Shown here: one piece after another, positions 7,000-16,580 of the stretch
Layout: each line of letters starts with the position of its first letter
How positions within the stretch are numbered: position 1 is the stretch's first letter
Source: JAABTH01 sp964390725
GTDB lineage: Bacteria; Bacillota; Dethiobacteria; DTU022
Length of the DNA: 64,000 nucleotides
Direction: 5' to 3'
Assembly: GCA_964390725.1 (NCBI GenBank)
Contig: CAYMIW010000007.1
Location: 27,543 to 91,542 of the forward strand
Position numbers and translations under genes: made by a program
The notes under the pieces: generated by a model
Told to the model about the DNA's origin: nothing
The model's input: only the letters and a program-made list of their open reading frames with translations
Databases searched by the model: none

Positions 7000-7956
7000 A
7001 TGATCCTGAAAAGATTATCCGTTTTTAATGTTTTACTGGTGCTGGTTATTTTTTCTTTAATGGTTTTTGGATGCGAAAGCAGTGGTGAGTTAAACAGTAA
7101 TGAAGAAATTAATGAAGAACCGGATGCAGGTGAAGTAACGGTTACGGACCAAATGGGTCGCGAGGTAACCTTTACAACTGTACCGCAACGAATAATCTCA
7201 CTTTCACCAAGTAATACTGAAGTAGCATTTGCCTTGGATCTTTCCGACCGTATCGTTGGTGTTACCGAATACTGCAATTATCCTCCTGAGGCTCAGGATA
7301 GAGAAATCGTTGGTGGGTTTTCTACTCCAAACCTGGAAAAAATACTGGAGCTTGAACCGGATCTGGTTATAGCTTCTACAATTCATGTTGAAGAGGTGCC
7401 GAGGTTGGAAGAACTGGGTATTCCGGTTCTGGTCATAGAATCGGTAACCCTTGTTGATCTCTTTACAAGTATTTCCCTCGTTTCCGAAGTAACCGGTGTC
7501 TCTGATAATGGAGAAGAATTAATTACATCGATGCAGGAGAGAATTGCTGCTGTGGAAGCGGTAGTCAGTCAGATTCCGGAAACAGATAAACTAAAAGTTT
7601 ACTACGAAGTTTATTCAGATCCGCTAATGAGTGCCGGCAGTAATGCTTTTGTTAATGAAATAATAACCCTTTCCGGTGGTGTTAATATTTTTGGGGAGAT
7701 AAACGAAAGCTATCCCCAAATCAGCGCGGAGGTAGTCGCTGAAAGATTGCCTGATATAATTTTGTATCCCGATTATCATGGTACTGCCGATCTTATGGAA
7801 GAGTCTATGGCTGCACGGCCGGGTTGGGAAAATATACCTGCTGTTGTTAATGGGGAGATTTATGCGATTTCTGATGATACCTTTGCCCGTCCCGGACCAA
7901 GGATAGTCGAAGCTATTGAAGATGCGGCCAGGTTATTCTATCCCGATCTGTTTTAA
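7000..7956 (+). CDS. btuF: corrinoid ABC transporter substrate-binding lipoprotein
   Basis: 318 residues. A lipoprotein signal peptide ends at the lipobox MVFGC (~residues 21-25), then the BtuF/FepB-type periplasmic-binding fold begins (VTDQMGREVTF, PQRIISLSPSNTEVAFAL). It should capture cobalamin or cobinamide at the outer face of the membrane. The ATG at 7000 is chosen because GGAGG lies upstream and the signal peptide follows; an in-frame extension upstream would be encoded by riboswitch sequence and is rejected. First gene of the riboswitch operon. Confidence 0.92.
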   Translation: MILKRLSVFNVLLVLVIFSLMVFGCESSGELNSNEEINEEPDAGEVTVTDQMGREVTFTTVPQRIISLSPSNTEVAFALDLSDRIVGVTEYCNYPPEAQDREIVGGFSTPNLEKILELEPDLVIASTIHVEEVPRLEELGIPVLVIESVTLVDLFTSISLVSEVTGVSDNGEELITSMQERIAAVEAVVSQIPETDKLKVYYEVYSDPLMSAGSNAFVNEIITLSGGVNIFGEINESYPQISAEVVAERLPDIILYPDYHGTADLMEESMAARPGWENIPAVVNGEIYAISDDTFARPGPRIVEAIEDAARLFYPDLF

Positions 7957-8016
7957 CCAGTATGGGTAACTGTTCTGTTATTTTACGCAACAACTATAAA
8001 AGCATGGTTATTAATT

Positions 8017-9102
8017 ATGAATAGTAAGCTGAAAAAAAACTCATCCATAGCACGTATTTTAACAAAACCTGTTTTCATGGGTCTTTTGCTGTTGCTGCTT
8101 GTGATTGTTATGGCTGCGGGAATGGTCTGGGGGGCAGTCTCCCTGGGCTGGAAAAATATTCTTGTAATTCTTCTCGACGCTTTTCCTTTTTACCATTCTG
8201 AGGCAGCAGAAGCAGTAGGGCAGGTTTATAAGGATATCCTTCTACAGATCAGGGTGCCCCGGGTCCTGATGGCTGCGGCAGTTGGCAGTTCGCTGGCCGT
8301 GTCCGGTGCGGTATTCCAGGGACTATTTCGTAACCCTATGGCTGAACCATATGTTATCGGGGTATCATCCGGCTCAGCACTGGGTGCTGTAGTAGCTATG
8401 CTTGGTGGGTTTACAATAGCAGGAAGTGGATATGGTATTGTCCCTCTCTTTGCTTTTACAGGTGGTTTACTAACAATTATAACAGTATATTCCATGGCCA
8501 GGGTCGGCAGGGCGGTCCCGGTAATGACCCTCTTGCTGGCCGGTATTGCAATAAGTTCTTTTTTATCAGCCCTGGTATCTCTTTTAACTTATTTTGCCGG
8601 AGAAAAATTACACATGGTTGTTTTCTGGATGATGGGTGGGTTGGGTGGCGCCACCTGGCAGACAGTTAAAATAATGCTTCCTTATGTGCTGGTCGGCTTT
8701 ATTATAGTCATGATGTTCTCGCGTGAACTCAATGCTATGTTGCTCGGTGAGGAAACAGCCAGCAACCTGGGAGTGGATACTGAAAAAGTAAAGAAAATAT
8801 TACTTGTTGGTGCTTCCATGCTTGTAGCGGCAGCTGTATCAACCAGTGGTATTATAGGCTTTGTCGGATTGGTTGTTCCTCATTTCATCCGGCTTGTTGC
8901 CGGACCGGATCACCGTTTTTTGCTTCCCGCATCTGCTATTCTTGGGGGAGCGCTGCTTATTGCTACAGACACCCTGGCCAGGGTAATCATAGCCCCGACA
9001 GAGCTCCCGGTCGGTATAATCACATCAATAATCGGGGCTCCAATGTTTATTTACCTTCTCAAAAAAAGAAGAAAACTACGTTATTTTGGCGGGGGAGGGT
9101 AA
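8017..9102 (+). CDS. btuC: corrinoid ABC transporter permease
   Basis: 361-residue FecCD/BtuC-type permease with about ten membrane segments. Family motifs include RVPRVLMAAAVGSSLAVSG, GLFRNPMAEPYVIG and GFVGLVVPHFIRL. It forms the membrane channel for the BtuF-delivered corrinoid. No strong ribosome site is visible before the ATG. It ends three bases before the start of the ATPase gene. Confidence 0.93.
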   Translation: MNSKLKKNSSIARILTKPVFMGLLLLLLVIVMAAGMVWGAVSLGWKNILVILLDAFPFYHSEAAEAVGQVYKDILLQIRVPRVLMAAAVGSSLAVSGAVFQGLFRNPMAEPYVIGVSSGSALGAVVAMLGGFTIAGSGYGIVPLFAFTGGLLTIITVYSMARVGRAVPVMTLLLAGIAISSFLSALVSLLTYFAGEKLHMVVFWMMGGLGGATWQTVKIMLPYVLVGFIIVMMFSRELNAMLLGEETASNLGVDTEKVKKILLVGASMLVAAAVSTSGIIGFVGLVVPHFIRLVAGPDHRFLLPASAILGGALLIATDTLARVIIAPTELPVGIITSIIGAPMFIYLLKKRRKLRYFGGGG

Positions 9103-9105
9103 ACT

Positions 9106-10386
9106 TTGGGCCTTGAAATTCAGGTAAACGACTTAAAATTAACATATGACACAGAGCCAATACTTGATGGAACTGAATTCAAGGTTGAGCGGGGAGATCT
9201 TGTTGCTCTTCTTGGAGCAAACGGTGCCGGGAAATCAACCCTCTTGCGCTGTATAAGCCGTATTCTTCAACCAGATGCCGGTCATATACTAATTGACGGG
9301 CAGGAATTAAAAGAATTCAACAACAGGGAAACGGCCCGCCTGATGGCTGTAGTTCCCCAGGAAACTACAGCCGACTTTGATTTCACCGTTGAAGATATCG
9401 TGATGATGGGACGCTTTCCCTATTTGCACCGATTCAAAAAAGAAAGTGACAACGACCTTGAAATTGTCAGGCAGTCTATGGAAATGACCGGGGTTTCACA
9501 CCTGGCTGATCGTTCAATTGCTGCTTTAAGCGGTGGTGAAAAACAGCGGGTGGTAATGGCCAGGGCTGTAGCACAGCAGCCAAGGATTTTACTGCTTGAT
9601 GAACCAACGGCCAATCTGGATATAGGTTACCAATCCATGCTGCTTGAATTAGCTGCCCGCCTGAATAAGGAAGAGCAGGTTACCGTAATTGCGGCAATTC
9701 ATGATATAAACCTTGCCGTGCATCATTTCAACCGCTTTATCCTGCTGGCAGAAGGGCGGGTGCTTGCTGCCGGACGGGCAGAAGAAGTTATCACGGCTGA
9801 CAATATAAAAAAATCATATGGTGTTCAGGCATCTATCTTCCGTCACCCCCTGCACGGGGTTTTACAGGTAAGTGTGATCAATAATCGCAGATCTCATAAT
9901 AAATCAGGGTCAAAGCGTGTTCATGTTATCGGTGGTGGTGAAGAAGCTCTACCAACTCTTGAGCTTTTAAGCCAGAAAGGGTTTAATCTTTCTGTCGGTC
10001 CCGTTTCTTCACAGGATAGCGGCTGCCGGTTTGCCCATTTTCATGGGCTTCCTGTTATAATTGTTCCGCCTTTTACCACCATGAACAGTGATCATCGCAG
10101 CGAACATCTCAGGTTACTGCGCCAGGCTGAACTGATCGTTATTCCACCCATTCCTTTTGGTGAAGGAAACCTGCCAATTTTTGAAGAGGTGGATATTGTT
10201 TTGGATGAAGGGAAGACTGTCTGCCTTATTGACCCGGAAAAGATTGAAAGCCGTGACTACAGTGCTGGTAAAGCGAAACAGGTTATGCGCTGCCTGATTG
10301 ATAAAGGCGCTGTTGCCCTGAAAGATATTGAAGAGCTGGAAAGTTATTTGTCCATGAATCACGGTGGAGGCGATGAAATTGGCTGA
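9106..10386 (+). CDS. btuD: corrinoid ABC transporter ATPase with C-terminal extra domain
   Basis: 426 residues, TTG start seven bases after GGAGG. Residues 1-~255 are the ABC ATPase: Walker A GANGAGKST (37-45), LSGGEKQRV signature, LLLDEPTANLD Walker B. Residues ~270-426 form an extra domain (VHVIGGGEEALPTLELL, then VPPFTTM and IPPIPFGEGNLPIFEE) seen on some archaeal and clostridial B12-type ATPases but not on the ~250-residue E. coli BtuD. Its function is unknown to me; a corrinoid- or nucleotide-binding regulatory role is speculative. It overlaps the next gene by a few codons. Confidence 0.92.
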   Translation: MGLEIQVNDLKLTYDTEPILDGTEFKVERGDLVALLGANGAGKSTLLRCISRILQPDAGHILIDGQELKEFNNRETARLMAVVPQETTADFDFTVEDIVMMGRFPYLHRFKKESDNDLEIVRQSMEMTGVSHLADRSIAALSGGEKQRVVMARAVAQQPRILLLDEPTANLDIGYQSMLLELAARLNKEEQVTVIAAIHDINLAVHHFNRFILLAEGRVLAAGRAEEVITADNIKKSYGVQASIFRHPLHGVLQVSVINNRRSHNKSGSKRVHVIGGGEEALPTLELLSQKGFNLSVGPVSSQDSGCRFAHFHGLPVIIVPPFTTMNSDHRSEHLRLLRQAELIVIPPIPFGEGNLPIFEEVDIVLDEGKTVCLIDPEKIESRDYSAGKAKQVMRCLIDKGAVALKDIEELESYLSMNHGGGDEIG

Positions 10387-10975
10387 TTTGGAAAGAGGTT
10401 CAATAGTTCTGGTAACCGGGGGAGTGCGCAGCGGGAAGAGCACATTTGCTGAAAAACTTGCCCTTGACAGTGGTAAGGAGTTAATTTACCTGGCTACAGC
10501 CGGGGTGGAAGATGAAGAAATGCTTGAAAGAGTCAAACATCACCAGCGTAATCGATCGTCCTTATTTAAAACTATCGAAGAAGCATTAAAACCCCACTTG
10601 GTTCTTGATCAAGAAAGTAGTCCCGGGAAACTAATTCTGGTTGACTGCCTGACCATGCTAATAACGAACCTTTTTATGAAGGATATTGACAGCAATGGTG
10701 CGGTAAGAGATGGTGAAGATATTTATGCTGATGAAGCCCTCCTCGAAGAGGCGGCAGAGCGCACCCTTGACTATATAAGGTTTTTCAGGGACAGGGCAAC
10801 TGCTTGTCAGGCCGATCTGATTATTGTAACCAATGAAGTGGGTATGGGTGTTGTCCCCAATTACCCGGTTGGCAGGGTTTTCAGGGATTTGGCCGGACGC
10901 GCAAACCAGGTTCTCGCTACTGCTGCCGATCAGGTATGGATGGTAGTCTGCGGATTGCCACAACAGTTTAAATAA
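10373..10975 (+). CDS. cobU: adenosylcobinamide kinase / guanylyltransferase
   Basis: About 200 residues. The P-loop GGVRSGKSTFAEKLA is characteristic of CobU/CobP, as are VKHHQRNR and IVTNEVGMGVVP. The enzyme phosphorylates adenosylcobinamide and transfers GMP to it, a step of nucleotide-loop assembly that also works in cobinamide salvage. The start is ambiguous (GTG 10364, ATG 10373 or TTG 10379), all overlapping the end of btuD, so translation is probably coupled. Confidence 0.92.
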   Translation: MKLADLERGSIVLVTGGVRSGKSTFAEKLALDSGKELIYLATAGVEDEEMLERVKHHQRNRSSLFKTIEEALKPHLVLDQESSPGKLILVDCLTMLITNLFMKDIDSNGAVRDGEDIYADEALLEEAAERTLDYIRFFRDRATACQADLIIVTNEVGMGVVPNYPVGRVFRDLAGRANQVLATAADQVWMVVCGLPQQFK

Positions 10976-10990
10976 TTAGGGGGAATTATC

Positions 10991-11962
10991 TTGTTCTCAA
11001 CGGCTGCCCTGGTATTGGCCGGTTTATTCGACTGGCTTTTCGGGGACCCCAGATGGATGCCGCATCCGGTTCGACTGCTCGGCAGCCTGATCAGTATCCT
11101 TGAGACAAATATAAGGAAATATTTTATAAAACCATTAACTTTAAAGATTACCGGAATAGTCATGGCACTGCTCATTTGCGGTGGGTCTGCTTTAATAGTT
11201 TTTCTTATAATAAGCATTGCTTATCGTTTCCATATTGCTGCAGGTTTTATTGCAGAAACCTATATTTATTATATTTCGCTGGCCGGAGGAGACCTGCGTA
11301 ATCATCTTCGGGGAGTTGAAGAAGCCTTGATAAAAGGGAATATTTCTGATGGCAGGGAGGCGACGGCTATGTTGGTCAGCCGTGATACAGATAACTTAGA
11401 TCAGCAAGATCTGGCCAGGGCAGCCCTGGAAAGCCTTTATGAAAACAGTTCGGACGGTCTTGTCGCCCCGCTTTTTTATGCCGCACTTGCCGGTCCGGCA
11501 GGAATTGTTTTCTATAAGGCTGCCAGTACTCTTGATTCTATGGTAGGTTATAAAAACAGTGCTTATTATTACCTGGGCTGGTTTTCAGCCAAACTTGACG
11601 ATCTGCTGAATTATTTACCGGCCAGACTTACTGCTATATTAATCATAGTGGTGGGTTGCGGGAGTGGTAAATCTATGAGTGCATTCAGAGTATTGAAGAA
11701 TAATCATAACAAACATGACAGTCCGAACAGCGCCTGGCCTGAGGCTGCGGCTGCGGGAATTATGGATGTAAGATTCGGTGGCCCTGATTATTACGGGGGC
11801 AGATTGGTTGAACATGCTTTGATCAACCCGGGTGGTAAAATTGTTACACCTTCCATGATCAGGCCGGGGTTATATCTTTATTACAGGACAGTTTTGTTAG
11901 CTTATCTGATCATGATTACAGTTGCCTGGTTGCTGAGGACCCTGGAGGTGCCCATATTTTGA
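10991..11962 (+). CDS. cbiB: adenosylcobinamide-phosphate synthase
   Basis: 323-residue integral membrane protein of the CbiB/CobD family: FDWLFGDPRWMPHPVRLLG near the N-terminus, VSRDTDNLDQQDL and ENSSDGLVAPLFYA in the middle. It attaches the aminopropanol (phosphate) arm made by CobD to cobyric acid. TTG start after a GGGGGA site. It overlaps cobS by four bases. Confidence 0.92.
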   Translation: MFSTAALVLAGLFDWLFGDPRWMPHPVRLLGSLISILETNIRKYFIKPLTLKITGIVMALLICGGSALIVFLIISIAYRFHIAAGFIAETYIYYISLAGGDLRNHLRGVEEALIKGNISDGREATAMLVSRDTDNLDQQDLARAALESLYENSSDGLVAPLFYAALAGPAGIVFYKAASTLDSMVGYKNSAYYYLGWFSAKLDDLLNYLPARLTAILIIVVGCGSGKSMSAFRVLKNNHNKHDSPNSAWPEAAAAGIMDVRFGGPDYYGGRLVEHALINPGGKIVTPSMIRPGLYLYYRTVLLAYLIMITVAWLLRTLEVPIF

Positions 11963-12729
11963 AAAGTTATTTTCGAGCTCTGTCTTTTCTAACCATCATT
12001 CCCTACCCATTTGGCCGGATCAGTTTTGATGGCAATGATCTGGCCGTCTCGGCAGCAGCTTTTCCCCTGGCTGGGGCCACAATAGGCCTGCTTTTAGCCG
12101 GTGCTGCTCATCTACTGCTAATTATACTTCCACCCCTGCCGGCCATCATTATTCTGCTGGCATTACATTTTTTTATTACCAGGGGTTTTCACCTTGACGG
12201 GCTTGCTGATACAGCCGATGGGCTAATTGGAACATTCGATCATGATAAAGCATTCAAGGCTATGAAAGACAGTTCTATCGGTGTTATGGGAGCTACTGCA
12301 ATTATTATAACTATTCTGATGAAGGTTGTTTTCCTGGCAGAGATTAATCCTGTTTTATTGCCCCTGGTTTTTTTATTTATGCCCCTGGCAGGCAGGTGGT
12401 CAATTGTTTACGGGGGAGCCTGGTTTAAGCCCGCCCGTGAGGGAGGACTGGGGAATATGTTTTTAAGTAACCTTAACCATTTCATTCTGTTGAAAGCTTC
12501 CCTGGGAGCCCTGGCAGCTATAGCCCTGGTATCATGGTTAATACCGGTCATACTTTTTCCAGTTGCAGTAGGTTCTGCTTCAGCCCTCTTTGCTGCCCAT
12601 ATTATTTCATACTATGCGTCAAAGCGGCTGGGAGGTTTAACCGGGGATATCCTTGGTGCACTGAGTGAACTTGGGGAGATGTTTTTCCTGGTTGGGTTTT
12701 TAATAATTTTTAACCTTTCCGGTATCTAA
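11959..12729 (+). CDS. cobS: adenosylcobinamide-GDP ribazoletransferase
   Basis: 256-residue membrane protein; FHLDGLADTADGL is the diagnostic metal/active-site motif of cobalamin synthase, followed by MKDSSIGVMGATA. It joins adenosylcobinamide-GDP to alpha-ribazole, the final assembly step. The annotated start is TTG; GGAGG lies ten bases upstream and an ATT codon sits directly before the TTG. Confidence 0.92.
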   Translation: MKSYFRALSFLTIIPYPFGRISFDGNDLAVSAAAFPLAGATIGLLLAGAAHLLLIILPPLPAIIILLALHFFITRGFHLDGLADTADGLIGTFDHDKAFKAMKDSSIGVMGATAIIITILMKVVFLAEINPVLLPLVFLFMPLAGRWSIVYGGAWFKPAREGGLGNMFLSNLNHFILLKASLGALAAIALVSWLIPVILFPVAVGSASALFAAHIISYYASKRLGGLTGDILGALSELGEMFFLVGFLIIFNLSGI

Positions 12730-12761
12730 AAAATATTTACGGCAACAGGAGAGATGATGCG

Positions 12762-13889
12762 ATGACTAATACAAAGCTAAATGATACAGGAGGTCATGGT
12801 GGTGATCTGCTTGAAGCCCTGAAAAGGTGGCAGCCTGTCACAGGTAAATTTATTGATTTCAGCAGTAACATAAATCCTCTGGGAACTCCACCGGGCTTAA
12901 TAGAACACCTGGTTGCTGTGTTACCGGAAATTGTTGCTTATCCATCTCCCCAGGCCAGGGAATTACGGGAAAAACTTGCCGGTTACTTTAACATTTCTAC
13001 CGAGAGGTTAGTAATAGGAAACGGCGCTAATGATTTAATTCATCAACTGGTAAACTGGATCAAACCCCGCAGGGTTTTAGTCCCGGCTCCGTCTTTTTCT
13101 GAATACGAAAGAGCGGCCAGATATTCAGGTGCAGCGGTAAACTATTATTACCTGCCACCCGTAAAAAAACTTGATCTTGAAAAAATTACTGCTGAGACTG
13201 AGCAGGGAGATCTCATAATAATTTGCAACCCCAACAACCCTACTGGCCTCCTTCAACCGAGGGCAGAACTTATTAACCTGGTGGAAGGAGCGGGCAAACG
13301 TGGGGCGGTTGTAATGATTGATGAAAGTTTTATCCAGCTTACCGGCAGGCCACAGGAGAGCATGGGGGATTACTCTGCCGGGAACTTGTGGATCATAACA
13401 TCTTTAACTAAAAACTGGGGATTACCGGGTCTCCGCCTAGGCTGTGCCGCTGGTCCAGTTGATTTGGTAAAACAGTTTACCCGCTGGAAAGATCCCTGGA
13501 ATGTTAACTCCCTGGCCCAGGTAGCCGGAATCTATTGCTGTGAGGCCAAGGAATTTATCAAAGATACTATTGATCTGATAAAGAGGGAGAGAGCTTACTT
13601 ATTAGATGCTTTTCAAAAAACCGGTCGCTTTAAAGTATTCGAAGGGGCGGCAAATTTTCTTTTAATGAGATGTGACAGTGCAGGTTTTAAGGTTGCTCAA
13701 TTCCAGGAAGATTTGGCCCGGCAGGGGGTTTTAATCCGCCGTGCAGATAATTTTAAAGGTCTGGATCATCGGTTCTTACGCATTGCCGTTAAAAACCGCT
13801 GTGACAACCAGAAACTATTGGAGGAAACAGATAACTGGTTTTCCGAAAACTTATTTTCAGGGAAAAACGGAAAAGGGGGTTTCGGTTGA
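12762..13889 (+). CDS. cobD: threonine-phosphate decarboxylase (HisC-like)
   Basis: 375-residue fold-type I PLP enzyme. FIDFSSNINPLG, CNPNNPTG and SLTKNWGLPGLRLG (with the Schiff-base lysine) match the CobD/HisC group; position between cobS and cobQ makes CobD the best reading over histidinol-phosphate aminotransferase. It makes aminopropanol O-phosphate for CbiB. The stop codon overlaps the next start (TGATG). Confidence 0.88.
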   Translation: MTNTKLNDTGGHGGDLLEALKRWQPVTGKFIDFSSNINPLGTPPGLIEHLVAVLPEIVAYPSPQARELREKLAGYFNISTERLVIGNGANDLIHQLVNWIKPRRVLVPAPSFSEYERAARYSGAAVNYYYLPPVKKLDLEKITAETEQGDLIIICNPNNPTGLLQPRAELINLVEGAGKRGAVVMIDESFIQLTGRPQESMGDYSAGNLWIITSLTKNWGLPGLRLGCAAGPVDLVKQFTRWKDPWNVNSLAQVAGIYCCEAKEFIKDTIDLIKRERAYLLDAFQKTGRFKVFEGAANFLLMRCDSAGFKVAQFQEDLARQGVLIRRADNFKGLDHRFLRIAVKNRCDNQKLLEETDNWFSENLFSGKNGKGGFG

Positions 13890-15394
13890 TGAATGGCGCA
13901 ATAATGTTCCAGGGAACAGCTTCTTCAGTTGGTAAAAGCCTGCTTGCGGCAGCATTCTGCCGTATTTTCAGGCAGGATGGATACAGTGTCGCACCATTCA
14001 AAGCGCAAAATATGGCTCTTAATTCATACGTAACCGCTGATGGCCTGGAAATGGGCCGGGCTCAGGTTATGCAGGCCGAAGCTGCCGGGTTGGACCCGGT
14101 AGTTGAAATGAACCCTGTTTTGTTAAAACCGACCTCTGATTGTGGTTCGCAGGTTATTGTCATGGGCCGTCCGCTTGCAAATATGGAAGCAACGGCTTAT
14201 TACAAAAAGAAAGAAGAGCTGCTGCCAGTGATAGACAAGGCTTATGCTAAGCTAAAATCAGAGCATGATATTGTGGTTATCGAAGGTGCCGGCAGCCCGG
14301 CAGAGATAAATTTGAGGGATAAAGATCTGGTTAACATGGGGCTGGCATTAAGAATAAATGTTCCGGTAATATTGATTGGTGATATTGATCGGGGAGGAGT
14401 TTTCGCTTCAATATACGGGACCTGTTCCCTGTTGGAACAGGAGGAAAAAAAATTAGTGAAAGGGGTAATTATCAACAAGTTTCGCGGTGATATCAGCCTG
14501 CTGGAGAACGGTTTAAGAAAATTGGAGGAGCTAATCGGCAGACCGGTTTTAGGGGTTGTGCCCCTGGTTCATCTTAACCTTGATGATGAAGATAGTCTGA
14601 CAGATCGTTTTAGTAAGTCTGCAGCAGGAGAAGGGGTAAAGATACAAGTGATTCGTTTACCCCATATCTCTAATTTTACCGACTTTAATCCCCTGGAATT
14701 ATTCGATGATGTCAAGCTGGGTTATATCCGTGAACCCCATGAACTCGATTCACCCGACCTGCTCATTTTACCGGGATCAAAGAATACAATTGAAGACCTG
14801 CACTATCTTTATCAAAAGGGCTGGGTCAAGGTTATCAAGGAATATGAAGCCGGGGGTGGCTTAGTGGCGGGAATCTGCGGCGGTTTCCAGATGCTCGGTT
14901 CGAAGATTTCAGATCCGGATCAGCTTGAAAGCAGCAGGATAACCATGGCCGGGCTCGGGTTTTTCCCGGTCGAAACTGTTATAGAACCTGAAAAATCAAC
15001 ACGTCAGGTTACAGCAGTCTGGCAGTATACAGACAAGGGATATTTTGAAGGAATGCAGGGCAGTGGTTCTTTAAGCGGTTATGAGATCCACATGGGTCAG
15101 ACCAGCTACTCACAGGTTGCTCAACCCCTGTATGTTGAAACAACCGGTCAGTGGGAAGGAGCGGTTAATGAAAAGGGTAATGTTTTTGGCACCTACCTGC
15201 ACGGATTGTTTGATAACTTACACTGGACAGTAGGATTGCTCAACAACCTGCGCAGGCGCCGCGGTTTGCCGCTTCAAAAAAATGTTCCTGACGGGAATTA
15301 TCGTGATTTTAAAGAGAAAGAGTATGACAGGCTTGCAGCTGTAGTACGTGAAAGTATAGATATCAAACAAGTGTATAAAATCATGTCATGCTGA
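13889..15394 (+). CDS. cobQ: cobyric acid synthase
   Basis: About 501 residues. An N-terminal dethiobiotin-synthetase-like ATPase domain (FQGTASSVGKSLLAAAFCRIF, FKAQNMALNS) is followed by a class I glutaminase domain with the nucleophile in GGLVAGICGGFQMLG and a YEIHMGQT motif. It amidates four side chains of the corrin ring. The ring-building cbi/cob genes are absent here, so the enzyme may serve salvage of incomplete corrinoids or act with genes elsewhere. Confidence 0.92.
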   Translation: MNGAIMFQGTASSVGKSLLAAAFCRIFRQDGYSVAPFKAQNMALNSYVTADGLEMGRAQVMQAEAAGLDPVVEMNPVLLKPTSDCGSQVIVMGRPLANMEATAYYKKKEELLPVIDKAYAKLKSEHDIVVIEGAGSPAEINLRDKDLVNMGLALRINVPVILIGDIDRGGVFASIYGTCSLLEQEEKKLVKGVIINKFRGDISLLENGLRKLEELIGRPVLGVVPLVHLNLDDEDSLTDRFSKSAAGEGVKIQVIRLPHISNFTDFNPLELFDDVKLGYIREPHELDSPDLLILPGSKNTIEDLHYLYQKGWVKVIKEYEAGGGLVAGICGGFQMLGSKISDPDQLESSRITMAGLGFFPVETVIEPEKSTRQVTAVWQYTDKGYFEGMQGSGSLSGYEIHMGQTSYSQVAQPLYVETTGQWEGAVNEKGNVFGTYLHGLFDNLHWTVGLLNNLRRRRGLPLQKNVPDGNYRDFKEKEYDRLAAVVRESIDIKQVYKIMSC

Positions 15395-15473
15395 AATAAA
15401 CAAAAGTGATAAAAATTTCAGCAGTTTTTATTTTAGGTAGGCTAAATAAATTATTTAAATTTGGAGGTAAAAA

Positions 15474-16577
15474 ATGTCTGAAGAAAAGCAAATGGAAAAA
15501 AAGCTACAAGAAATAATCAAGTTGATTAAACCACTTGATCAATCAGCCATGCAAAAGGCGCTGGTTCGAATGGATAACCTGACCAAGCCGCAGGGAAGCT
15601 TGGGCCGCATGGAAAACCTGGCGGTTCAACTGGCAGGAATTAGCGGAGATTTTTTCCCTGTTGACTCAGGAAAGCGTGTTTATGTAATGGCAGCAGATCA
15701 TGGAGTGACTGAGGAAGGAATCAGCGCTTATCCTTCAGAAGTGACTGTGCAGATGGTAGCTAATTTTGTTAACGGTGGCGCGGCAATAAATGTTTTAGGG
15801 CGTCATAACAATGTGGAAGTTGAAGTGGTTGATGTCGGGGTAAAGGTCGAATCCGGGCTTCCAGGGGTTAAAAAAATGAGAGTTAAGGCCGGGACCGATA
15901 ATTTTTATTGCAAACCGGCAATGAGTCGTGTTGAGGCCTTGCAGGCGATCATGGCCGGAGTGCGGTGTGCTGCTGAAGCGTCCGACCAGAAAATCAAGGT
16001 TCTGGCAACCGGGGAGATGGGGATTGGCAATACCACAGCCAGCAGTGCAGTTATGGCGGCTTTAACCGGTTACGAGGTCTCCCTTGTTGTCGGTCGTGGT
16101 ACGGGCCTCGATGATGATAAGCTAATTCACAAACAAGAAATTGTTTCCGGGGCGCTTGAACTTCATAAACCCGACTCGTCCGATCCGGTTTCCGTTCTAA
16201 GTGCTGTTGGTGGTCTTGAAATCGCTGCATTAACAGGTTTGATCATTGGTGCTGCCGCCTACAGAATCCCAGTTGTTATCGATGGCTTTATTTCAAGCAC
16301 TGCTGCCCTTGTTGCTGTAAAAATGCATCCCGGAGTCAGGGATTATCTAGTTCCTTCTCATCTTTCTGCTGAATCGGGTCATGCCTTATTAATGGATTTT
16401 TTAAATTTGAAACCGTATATTAATATGGGTATGCGCCTTGGAGAAGGCACCGGGGCTGTCCTGGCGATGAACCTGATTGAAGCTGCTGCCAGGGTCACCC
16501 TGGAAATGTCTACCTTTGAAGATGCTAATGTCAGTAACAAAGAAGATAAAGCAGTAAAAGAGCAGGGAGGAAAATAG
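15474..16577 (+). CDS. cobT: nicotinate-nucleotide:dimethylbenzimidazole phosphoribosyltransferase
   Basis: 367 residues. DNLTKPQGSLGRMENLA, MAADHGVTEEGISAYP, GEMGIGNTTASSAV and the C-terminal GMRLGEGTGA with the catalytic Glu are all classic CobT motifs. It activates the lower-ligand base to alpha-ribazole phosphate. GGAGG precedes the ATG; 79 bases separate it from cobQ, with no clear terminator. Confidence 0.94.
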   Translation: MSEEKQMEKKLQEIIKLIKPLDQSAMQKALVRMDNLTKPQGSLGRMENLAVQLAGISGDFFPVDSGKRVYVMAADHGVTEEGISAYPSEVTVQMVANFVNGGAAINVLGRHNNVEVEVVDVGVKVESGLPGVKKMRVKAGTDNFYCKPAMSRVEALQAIMAGVRCAAEASDQKIKVLATGEMGIGNTTASSAVMAALTGYEVSLVVGRGTGLDDDKLIHKQEIVSGALELHKPDSSDPVSVLSAVGGLEIAALTGLIIGAAAYRIPVVIDGFISSTAALVAVKMHPGVRDYLVPSHLSAESGHALLMDFLNLKPYINMGMRLGEGTGAVLAMNLIEAAARVTLEMSTFEDANVSNKEDKAVKEQGGK

Positions 16578-16580
16578 CTG

